From Seriola aureovittata (taxonomy: Eukaryota; Chordata; Actinopteri; Carangiformes; Carangidae), in contig NC_079375.1 of the NCBI RefSeq assembly GCF_021018895.1, positions 20,291,492 to 20,355,491 on the forward strand: a stretch of 64,000 bases of DNA, read 5' to 3'. Positions 1-11,290 of the stretch are shown here, piece after piece (positions within the stretch are counted from its first letter, which is position 1; each line of letters starts with the position of its first letter). The position numbers and the translations under genes are program-made. Below the pieces are notes generated by a model, which saw nothing but the letters and a program-made list of their open reading frames with translations, did not search any database and was not told the DNA's origin.

Positions 1-751
<751 letters not shown>

Positions 752-1320
752 CAGATAGGATCTATAATTTCTCTCTGCCATGCACTGTCTTGTTTGCTCT
801 TTTCAGGATGGATTTATTTGAAATTAATTTGGAGTCAGAAACCACCCATTAAATGTTTTCCCATTTGTTTTATGCATGCTTGCCACAATGGTGCTGTAAA
901 TAACAGGAAATGAAGACAGGGTATGCACTTGAATAGAGCCTATTATTGTAGATATCATGCATTATCATGCTGAGCGAATAGCACTATCCACTCAGTGTAT
1001 TCACACCTTTGTGTATTTATTAATTTCTTTTTGTTTCCTATGCTATGTGTATTTATAGAGTACTTAAAGGTAATCCTAGGTTTTGAAACACAGATGTGAT
1101 TTTTTTTTAAATGTTATTTCTTGATCCTTACATCTACTTCTATTGCACATTTATAAGAGAATGTCAGTTGTTTGACCCTTTCTCAATGTTATTATTTTTG
1201 CTTTGTAATTTTAACATGAACAAATGACACGATAATGACTGTGTTCTGGATGAGAATGTGTTTTAACTATGCAGAAGCTCCCTTATATTCTTTATAAACA
1301 TGTTTATATCCTTTTGCAGA

Positions 1321-1326
1321 AATAAA
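1321..1326 (+). terminator. Polyadenylation signal of ddr2
   Basis: Canonical AATAAA 570 bases after the ddr2 stop, in AT-rich sequence and ahead of the next promoter. It is the first canonical hexamer I see on the + strand after the stop codon. Confidence 0.6.
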
Positions 1327-1551
1327 TGAACTGTATATTGTTGAAGAGTAGAAAAGAAAAGAGATTTTTAATAGCCGTCAAATCAAAGAGCCTTGTAAAT
1401 AAAGAGAAATGAATATTTGCTGCTCTTTGTCACACTTTTTTGGTCGTTTTCTTCTCATACGGGAGTCAGGCTGTAGAAGTTTCCAAGCGACGCTTTCAAC
1501 CTTTGCGCTCTTTTCCCGTTTTGGGCTTCTTGGCATTCCGTAGTGGAAGCT

Positions 1552-1608
1552 GATTGGCCAGCTGCTTGCTGACATCCAATCATACCACGTCCAAGCTCAT
1601 GCATATAG
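1552..1608 (+). promoter_or_regulatory. Probable hsd17b7 proximal promoter (inverted CCAAT, CCAAT, SRE-like)
   Basis: An inverted CCAAT (ATTGG, 1553-1557) and a direct CCAAT (1576-1580) flank an SRE-like ATCATACCAC (1579-1588, two mismatches to ATCACCCCAC), followed by a TATA-like CATATAGG near 1602. NF-Y boxes beside a sterol element are the usual layout of SREBP-2 targets, and HSD17B7 is a cholesterol-synthesis gene. The factor assignment is inference from motif matching only. Confidence 0.4.
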
Positions 1609-1738
1609 GCTGCTGCTCTCGCTTCACCGGAATCGGACGATGGGCTGAGCGTCCCGGTACGTCTCCGGTTAGAGAAGACTCATACCTGGTGTCAGACTTT
1701 GTGCCGGTCCGGCTTTCCTCCTCAGCCTCCGGTCAGAC

Positions 1739-4700
1739 ATGCAGAGAGTGGTCATCGTAACCGGCGCCAACAGGTGGGTCCGCTGAAACACGTTATAACG
1801 ATAACTAGTCAACGGTTTGTGACGTTGTTACACTGTGACGTGACGTCTCTCGCGTGTTCAGTTAACGGCAAAAACATTGTAGTTTCGCTGAGGGAGACAG
1901 TCCCTCCGGTTTCTCTCCTGTTGAGACATTTAACTGCTTCTAAATCTGTGAAAAACTGTGTTCATTTTTGTATCTGCGTCACACATACACGGTCAGAAAA
2001 ATGCGTCGTTAAATATCATTACATTTAAAAATGCAGAAGAGTAAAATTAAAAACAACAATATATATTAAAAGTCTAGAAGCTAATTTGGCCAGGAGGATA
2101 TTAGCTTTAGCTTTTATATCTGTATCTCTGTATTCCAGGTTATAAGTAGCAAGAATTTACAGAACAGAAATGCCAAAGATATGTTAGATACGTACGTTAG
2201 TGTAGATGAGATTTTAGTTATTTTAGAAAGTGTCACTCACATGTAATTAGTAATAGTCACAGCACACAACTCTGCCCAAATAAGCCAGTTATTTTTACAT
2301 GTGCAAATTAAGCAAATGCGTTAATCAATGATCTGTAGAGCTGCTGTAATGTGCATGAGATTTAAAAAATACATATATGAATAGGTAGACATTGAGACTG
2401 CAGACAAATATTTCCAATCTGCCATTATTTATCTTCCAATATTGTTACTCCAGTTTAGTCCTCTGTGTTTACCAGATGATTTACTTAATCTGTGTGATGA
2501 TTACTCAGCTCCTCCAGGGAAGTTTGTTTACATGTGTGAATGATGGGGTTTGTTTGCCATTTGTTCCCCTCTCTCTCTCTCTCTGCAGTGGCATTGGCCT
2601 GGCGTTGTGTGAGAGGCTGCTGACTGAGGACAGCCAGCTCCGTCTGTGTCTGGCCTGCAGAAACGTGCAGCGGGCTGAGGCTGCCCGCTCCGCCTTGCTG
2701 ACCTCTCATACCAACGCACATGTGGACCTGCTGCATCTTGATGTGGGCTCTGTGCAGTCAGTGTTCACTGCTGCTCAGGAGGTCAAGGCCAGGTAAGAAA
2801 CCTTTGATACACAGACCTCACAACTCTGTTTGTACTCATGTTGTATCCATGACACTGCTCCTGGTTCTCTTTTCCCAAGGGTTTAACAGCGATGCATATG
2901 GAATTAAAAGTGATTAATGTTTGATGCATATTTGTGTTTTTTCTATAGGTACAGCAGAATTGATTTTCTGTATCTAAATGCAGGAATTATGCCAAATCCA
3001 CAAGTGGATGTCAAAGCTTTTTTCAAGGGTCTGTTTTCCAGGCAAGTTTCCAATGCTAGTTCCTGACTTTCTCATCTTAGCTTTGATTTGTGTCTTTTTA
3101 TTTTGAGTAAATTGAGATTGGCTTAAATCTCGTTTCTGTCCATGCTGTTATGTAATAGTGTACCTTCTCACTGCAGGAATGTCGTCAACATGTTTGCGAC
3201 AGCAGAGGGTCTCTTAACTCAACAGGACCGCCTCAACTCAGATGGACTGCAGGAAGTTTTTGCCACCAACCTCTTTGGTCATTTTCTTCTGGTATACCCC
3301 AGACTGTACACACACATACATGACTTTAAATCTAAATCTAGATGATAAATCCATAATGGGACATAACATAATCTTATTACTGTATATGTTGTGGCAACAT
3401 TGTGTAGTAGTGCAGAATATAATGAGATAATGAGGCAGCTATTAAGATTGATGATAACTGCTTAGGCTTTATTAAATACAGCAGGAGGCTTTATGAAGCA
3501 GTGTGGATTAAATGTTTTCTCACATCTGTGATGTATTACAGGAACTGAAGTCATTGTATCTAAAATCTTGACAGTTTTCTCTTTGCAGCTGTCCTGACTC
3601 ATTATCTACATGTCTGTGTTTCAGATCAGGGAGCTGGAGCCTCTGCTGTGTCAGGCAGGCCACACATCCAGGATAGTGTGGACCTCCTCGAGTAATGCCC
3701 GCCGCTCTGCCTTCAGCATCGAGGACATGCAGCACAGAAATGGGACGGAGCCCTACAGCTCCTCTAAGTACGCTTCGGACACGCTCAGCCTGGCACTCAA
3801 CAGACACAAGAATAACCAGGTTTGTCTGTCACACAGTCGGCAAAGTACTGGCACAGTACACAGATTCCAGTCCTTCTTATAGTCTTCATTGTCATTGGCC
3901 ATTTAAAACAGTATTGGAGAGAAAAGCTTACAAGACTCAAATAACTGCAGTGAATCAGTTGATGCAATCTTGGTCCAAACTGTTAACTAGGAATGAAATT
4001 AGTAGGAACATTAGGTCTGTTATGGGTCTTCACTTAATTTATCTGTTGCATTACCCATAAAGTATATTCAGACAATCAGAGGTAAATATTTCAGAAGAAA
4101 AATCTAATTTGACTTGTTGACTAATTATCTTTGCTTTCAGAAACCAGAGTCTGACAACATGTTGCTAAAATCTCTCAAATGGCTTCACTGAGAACTGCAT
4201 TTTGTCATGATTTGTCAGTGTGTTATTTATTACTAGAGGCAAGCATGGAGAGAATCAAGGTAGTGTAGAACAAAGCGCCCTTTGGATCACACTGTATATG
4301 CGCAAAGGAAAAAATAACTAAACGACCGAACCGGACAAACTATGTGTCGTTTGAAAATCCTCATTAAGAAATAAGTTCCTTCAAAATCTCGTGCCCCTAG
4401 CTGCTTCCTACACAGAGCACTTACAAACACAGACAAAGACACCACTCTCCAATTATAGATGTAGGGTTCCAACATCTACCAGTTATCCACTATCAAAATG
4501 CAATTCTGTACCGTTATCCACCTGTATGGTCTTTTAGTCCTTAAAAAAATTACTGATCAAGTATCTTGTTTTTTTTGTTTTGTTTTAATAAGAAGGAAGA
4601 ATATACTGCACATCAAGAGTAACTTCCACAGAAATTATAAAATGATAGCAAACAAAAAATGCATTCAGCATTCAACTGTTTTTTCTTGTCTTTGTGACAG

Positions 4701-5450
4701 GGGCTGTTCTCCTCCGTGATATGCCCAGGACTGGTGATGACTAATCTGACCTATGGTATCCTGCCCTCATTCTTCTGGACTCTCATCATGCCTATCATGT
4801 GGTTGGTGAGCAGTGTTTTATTTATTTATTATTGTCTTCATTCTAACAAAAGTCTCCCACGTCTATGCCAAACATTACTGAAGTGATGTGTGAACTATCA
4901 TTTCCTGTTGTGCTGAACAGATTAGGATCTTCACTAACACATTCACACTTACACCATACAACGGAGCAGAGGCACTGGTATGTTGTCAACCTGTGTCATT
5001 ATTGTCCATATGGAAAATACGTAGGGATTCACATGTGAACAAAAGACGCTCTATGAACTTGGATTGCTGCTCTGGTCTTTTTCACAGCACTGGCTGTTTC
5101 TCCAAAAGTCAGAATCTCTGGATCCACGAGCAAAGTATCACAGTTTAACATCAGGACTTGGAACAAACTACACACAACCTCGAAAAGTGAGTAACTGGAG
5201 ACCATGAGCTCCACAGAGATACTGCTTGAGTCTATGTAATAGGATAATGTGCAACGGTAATGTGATATGCTGCTTAAGATGCTTCTTTTACATGTAATCA
5301 ATCCAGATTTTCTATGTGTTTGTGTTTCAGATGGACATCGATGATGAAATGTCCGAGGTCCTCTACTCAAAACTTCTTGACCTTGAGAGAGTAGTCAGAG
5401 GGGAAGCGAGTGAGGGAAACGCTGCTAACAAACTCATCAACAGTACCTGA
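1739..5450 (+). CDS. hsd17b7: 3-keto-steroid reductase / 17-beta-hydroxysteroid dehydrogenase 7
   Basis: Nine exons: 1739-1773, 2589-2792, 2949-3041, 3177-3291, 3625-3819, 4701-4805, 4921-4977, 5088-5186, 5331-5450 (TGA 5448-5450). They give 340 residues in unbroken phase (human about 341). This short-chain dehydrogenase reduces the 3-keto group during C4 demethylation in cholesterol synthesis at the ER, and can also reduce estrone. Visible motifs are the cofactor loop TGANSGIG (residues 8-15), NAG (90-92), the catalytic TSSSN near 168-172 and YSSSK (Tyr192, Lys196). [13 protein letters not shown] and LTPYNG are family-typical. The start [11 protein letters not shown] places the Rossmann strand at the N-terminus as in other orthologs. 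Intron 3 has a GC donor (AG|GCAAGT at 3042), while the other introns are GT-AG. The gene follows ddr2 on the same strand, as in human. Confidence 0.96.
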
Positions 5451-5808
5451 ATGAGGCAGAGTGAGTCTTGTGTAACGGAGAGCTTTAGAAATAGATCATG
5501 TGCAATTTGTGATGTAAACCAGCAACAGTGCTCTTATTCATTACATTCTTGCCAGTTGTAGTACAGAACTATGTGTGTTTTTATATGTGAATGAAACAAC
5601 CATACTTCTTCTACCTCAGTCAAGGTCACAACTTTGATTTGTGCAATGTGATCATGTTGGCTACAGAAGTAAAGCTACTTCTGAGGTGACCACTTGGATT
5701 CACTGCACTAGATAACTCTAATCATGTTAAAATTAGCAACATTTGACAGTGAAGCACTAAATGGAACATTTTTAGGAAATTATTTGTATTAATTTGCAGT
5801 TTGTTTTC

Positions 5809-5814
5809 AATAAA
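5809..5814 (+). terminator. Polyadenylation signal of hsd17b7
   Basis: AATAAA about 360 bases after the hsd17b7 stop, on the same strand, with T-rich sequence around it and no competing gene downstream for 2.9 kb. Confidence 0.65.
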
Positions 5815-7046
5815 AGGAAAATTTACTTTGAAACTGTAACCTCTCGTATCAATCTTCACACAAGCTGCAACATTCACACAACTCCAACATTACTTATACA
5901 AAAAAACAAATATCAAAAAAGAAAAAAAATTATAACTACAGACCATTTTTACATATTATATTAAGTTTTAAAATATTACAAATTTTCACTTTAACTTCTT
6001 TAAACCTCCCTGCCTCCTATTATTTTGGTTGCACCTGTTAGGGCAGGGCAGCTGAATCCACTGACTGTAAAGGGAACAATGTGATGTCCGCTCTTATTCT
6101 TGGTCACCTGGCAGCAGTGCTGTGACTTGAAGGCCAAGTGTATCATGTACCTGACCCACCTTCAAACGGAGAGCTGAAAACAGCTGTGTGAGGGCGCAGG
6201 GATTTAATTTACTTAATGAGCCTATGTAATATTGTCATGTATTGATATTAGAAATGTATATTTTATCATAAGGTTGATCATTCATAAACCTATTGAAAAA
6301 TGTAATTAAGACAACCGTTGTCACGATAAACAATGACAACTACTTTTTCCTATTTTTTACTATAATAATACTATAATACTGTTGTGGTCATGTGAGATTG
6401 GTACCAGCAGGAGTCTCATCAGTCGCCGCTTTCCTCCTGTAATGTAGATACCACCACCTGAGAGCTGTATCATGTTTCTTCTACAACAGGCTTCTTACTT
6501 TACAAATTTAAATTAGCTATTTGCTTATGGTCTGGTTTCCTGAGGCCATTAACTAACCACCAACACTTCCATCAGCTGTCCTCTGAGGCTCATTTCACCA
6601 CAAGTCATAAATTATGATGCTGTCATCTGACATGAATGGCTTGTTTAAATAAATGAAACAACTGCTGCGATATGAAATATAAATATATGAATAAATAAAT
6701 CAGGTGTCATCTGATTCACAAGGTCGCTGAACAGTAAGAGAACACTTCTCATACAAAAGCTTTGTTTTAATATTATGCTCTTAAATTTTTTTTAATTAAA
6801 ATGCTTTAGGGCAATATCAGCATTAGGCTGCTAATCTGTTTATTGCATGCGTTGTTCCTGACAGATGTGCTCAGCTGCCACACTGCTTTTCAAGTCATTT
6901 GCCTTTTTGCCATCACAGTTTAAGGTGGACTCATGCATTTTCTCATCAGAAAGAAAAAAAATCAGAAACAACTGAGCATCGCTTCATCTCCACTTGATTG
7001 ATTACAGAAATCAAGAAAAGGGAAGTAAGTGTGTGTATATACATCC

Positions 7047-7077
<31 letters not shown>

Positions 7078-8709
7078 TATACATATATATACATATATAT
7101 ATATACATACATATAACTAACTGACCGATCAGCAGAGGTGGAAAACAACTAAGTACATTGTACTTTGCTACTTCCTCTCTCCATTTCAGACAGAAATACT
7201 GCACTTTTCACAACAGTATGTGTCAGATATAGTTAATTCGAAGATTGTTTTACATGCAAAATGTAAGACCAGCTATGATGTTGATTGTTGATATGATTGT
7301 TGTATTCAAATACTAAATAGTACAAAAAGTAGCTCAATCTCTACCAGTCACAACATCAAGATGCTGCTTACACAGTAATACATCAGTAACTAATGGCAGA
7401 GTAGAGCACTCACCTCAAACAGTCCTACACATCTTTTGTTTTCAAGTAGCTTCATGTATTTATTGACTTTAATTCATAAGCAAAACAGTTGTATGGTTTT
7501 ATTACCTGCTGTGTGAAATGATGACATCAGCATTACAATTCATACAGCTCTACATCTGTATGAATTGTGTCACTGGTATGTGTAACCGCTACTGCTATCG
7601 TGTAGTTTTATTAGTTGCATGTTAATACTGATGTGAACATTCCTAAAAATAATAAGTACAACCCTGTGTAATGTGGATCCACCAGATCCAGATTGATCTA
7701 GACCAATTGCCAACACCATTATTATGTCTGATTTGCATCAAGATCTATATATAATTGATTACTGACTGATTACTGATTATTACTGACAAAAATGTTGAAA
7801 AAATGCCCTCTCTCACAATGTTTAGAAAAGTGATTTAAAAAGTTTCCTGCATCAGCCCCTTTGACCAGATCCTCAGCAGAACTGAATAGGCTTTATATTG
7901 TTGCTACTTTATTCAACAATATTATCTTTGTTGATGGGGGTCATCTTTGCAGTGCAAAAATACAAAAAAAAAATCCCATTTGGAAAGCCGTTTCAGAGAA
8001 AATGCCTAAACATGTAGACAGATATTAATACTTGGCAAACATCCAAGTGTGACTTTAGATAAGCCTTGTTTTTAAACATGCACATAAATCAAAAACACAT
8101 GACTTTGCTGCTTTTTATAAACTGACAAATCCCACTTAATCTCATGATATGCGTGTCTTCTGTATCAGCATAATGTTGCAACCGTGCAAACAAGACAATG
8201 AATTTTCAAAGCAATAACAGCAGAGCTTACAGGTAGTCTACTGCCAACACATCCAGATATTGGTGTTTCCTTTGAGAAATGTGTCTGTGCGCTCCTGTAA
8301 GCGAATAGTGGGTATTTGTTTGATCACATAGGTGCACATTTCTTTCAGTCTATTTTTTTCCTCCAGTATCGTGTAGTTTTTTTACAAAGCAGAAGCTGGT
8401 TTTTCTGCAGCCGCACCACTCGCCATCCTATTGTGGGACAATTGAGAAGCTCCTGTGCAAGTAACGTCCTCTCAGATGTTAAACCCCGGATTATTGCAGG
8501 AGGACATGAAAGCACGTCGTTACATAATGTAAATAAAAACATTGCAGCCACCGTGTGTTCAGATTGGTGCGCGCTGCACGATGTCCCGGATGGTGCTCGC
8601 ACCGGAAGAGAAGGGGCAGCTCTCCCAGCCATCTTGTGGCAGCATCCAGCGAATTGTTCGCATCAAGCCTCGTAGAATCGGAGGTGAATCCCGCTGAAGG
8701 GGCGCCATC
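5815..8709. other. Intergenic region between hsd17b7 and serbp1
   Basis: About 2.9 kb, AT-rich, with stop codons in all frames until about 8300. It contains an AT/ACAT simple repeat. From about 8380 to 8709 the base composition becomes richer in CG and probably holds the serbp1 promoter and 5' UTR, but I cannot place a transcription start. Confidence 0.5.
7033..7115. repeat. AT/ACAT-rich microsatellite
   Basis: Alternating GTGTATATACA, (AT)n and repeated ACATATAT units across about 80 bases. A short open frame read through it (Tyr/Ile/Met/Cys-rich) is an artefact of the repeat. Confidence 0.9.
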
Positions 8710-11259
8710 ATGCCCGGACACCTGCAAGAAGGCTTCGGCTGCGTCGTAACCAACCGGTTCGACCAGTTATTAGATGATGAGTCCGACCCGTTTGAGATCC
8801 TGAAAGCTGCTGAAAACAAGAAGAAGGAGGGGGCCGCCGCTGGTTCCACCAAGACCGCGGCTCAAGCCGCCAAGCAGCCGAAGAAGGAGTCACAGAAGGA
8901 CAGGAAGAACCCGCTGCTGGACAAGAAGGAAGAGTCCCAGGCTCCAGTCCCCCTGAAGAAAGAGGGTAACGTTTTCCACCTGCTCCCTCTCTTATATGCA
9001 GTGCATGTTTATTTTCCGTTACTTCGCATCAACTGTCATGTGCAGCTCCTGTTAGCTGCTGCTGGTCGGAGCGAAACACAGCGTGAGGTCAACATGGACC
9101 CTGTCCTGTTGCTATTAGAGGACAGACTGGCAATTCCTCTCAAGCTGAGGCGAGCGACACATGAACAGATGTTTCTAACACAGGGGGGAAGCTGTAATGC
9201 TCAGGTGTAATTCACCAGTGTGCAAACTGGTGAGAGTGTGTGTGTCGCAGAAATGGTTTCCACCAGCATCCGACGGGAAGGTGTAGTGTTGGGTGACTGT
9301 CTGGATGATGCTCCAAGCGCTGGCTACGGCAGCTCTGTTGGCTTTCTAAAGCAAATGCGCAGGTTATTCACCTGCGCACCGCCAAACTAGACAGACCGCT
9401 CTTTGTTTGGATTGATGCTGCTTTCTCACAGTGAAGGCTTTCATGGTTTTTTTTTTTTAGCTCTCTGGTCTTAAAGTAAATTCATCACCAGTATAAATTA
9501 ATTTGTGAAAAGAGGCCCACCGTGAGGCAGTGCATTAATAGTTGCAGTTAAGTGCTGTTTTCAATGCTGGTGACAGGAGAGGTGACAGACATGCCAGTTT
9601 GCACGTCCCTGCACAGGAATGGTGTAAGGGTCGGTTTGAGTGTTAACATTTCAACAAGCACAGTTGGTACTAGTTCTGACTTATGCTCCTGTGATTTGCA
9701 GGTATCAGGCGGGTTGGCCGAAGACCAGACCAGCAGGGCCAGCCTGGTTCCCAGCACCAGGGTGGGCAGGGTGAAGGGCGACCTGGAGACAAGAGGCCAG
9801 ACCGGAGACCTCCTCGAGAGCGCCGCTTCGAGAAGCCCGCCGAGGACAAGCCTGAGGGGGGTGGAGAGTTCTCTGTAGACAAGTGGGTAGCTGTGATGAA
9901 TGACAAAGAGCATATTTAAACATACTGATAAGCCCGAGGCTGCTTGGTGTGATCATAGGATCAGTGTGGGGTTGTATGCAGAGATTAAGTTTGTAGCTAT
10001 TGATGTAATCTTAGCTCACTTAACCACAACATCACATCACATCACAGCCAGCTGTAAACTGCTGGTTTTTGCTCTCTTTGGCATTTTTTTAACACCTCTG
10101 GCATTAAAAGCACATAAATGTGTGTGTGTCCGCTCCTTATGATCACACAGCAATTTATAGTGTCTCTTTGTGTCCATCAGGCCTTCTGGAGACAGGCCCC
10201 CGAGAGGGCGTGGTGGCGGCCGGGGTGGGCGTGGTGGAAGAGGACGGGGCATGGGCCGAGGAGACGGCTTCGACTCCCGTGGGAAACGAGACTTCGACAG
10301 ACACAGCGGCAATGACAAATCGTGAGTCAGACCTGAGCCGAGACCTTAGCAGACCAGCGAGTCCATAAATAGAAATGACTACTTACCAAGCTCTTGTTGT
10401 CAAGAGATATTTTCTAGAGCTTTTGAACTGCTCAAGGTTTCCAAAACCAGGTGCAATGTTAACAACTTTTGTGTTCATTTGAAACTGAAGTCTCACTGAT
10501 CTAAAAGGTCTATTGGCAGTTACACTGACTAACTGCCTGACCCAAATGGCATCTCAAGAACGAAGACTCAGATTAAGATCAGTTTTAGTCTTTTTCTAAG
10601 TTATGTACACTAATCTACTTTTCACATCAGACTAGAGGATTGTTGTTGGTTTTAGAGTTTCTTCCATAGTGGGCTATAAGTATTTTTAGACTCCATACAT
10701 CAGTGTGTGTGTGTGTGTTTTTCTTTCTGTTTTTTTGCTCCAGCAATCAGAAAACTGAGGAGAAACGCAGTGGCAGTGGCTCACACAACTGGGGCAATGT
10801 GAAGGATGAAGTGAGGTGAGTTTCCACGAGCAGACACATGGCCTGTTTATCTGAGCATTACTGTCTGCAGAATAGTGATGCACATCTGAAATTTGCCCAG
10901 ACTTTGCTTATTGTGTGTGGTCAAAATAAAGCCAGTTTGGTTCATACTGTGTTTAAGGGTACGGTACGCCCAACATAATAAAAATGCAACCCTAATTTTA
11001 ATAATTCTGAAAGGTTTACGAATCTGTTATAGGTTTTCATTATTTTAACTGTGTAATAACATTGCATAAAATGCATGCAACACCCTGTAATGTATTTCTG
11101 CATTTATTGGAGAAGTAGTGCCTGTAGTTAGAGATCATGTTTCAGCTCAAAGCACTGTATGTTTATCTGGAAATGTGACAGTCTTTCTGGAAAGTGGTGC
11201 CGCTAAAGCCTCTTTCCATATTAAATTACTTCAACTGGACTGCTCACATGCAAAATGGT

Positions 11260-11290
<31 letters not shown>

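Larger units (their letters stand above)
752..1738 (+). other. ddr2 3' UTR and ddr2-hsd17b7 intergenic stretch
   Basis: AT-rich, no open frame of interest. It holds the ddr2 3' UTR up to the AATAAA at 1321-1326, then about 400 bases leading into the hsd17b7 promoter. Confidence 0.6.

Noticed and set aside
1378..1575. 65-codon - strand frame between ddr2 and hsd17b7
   Set aside because: Chance frame across the promoter region. It has no splice context or recognisable motif.
8345..8893. Several overlapping frames on both strands before and across serbp1 exon 1
   Set aside because: They are shadows of the CG-rich serbp1 promoter and first exon. Only the frame from 8710 matches a known protein.
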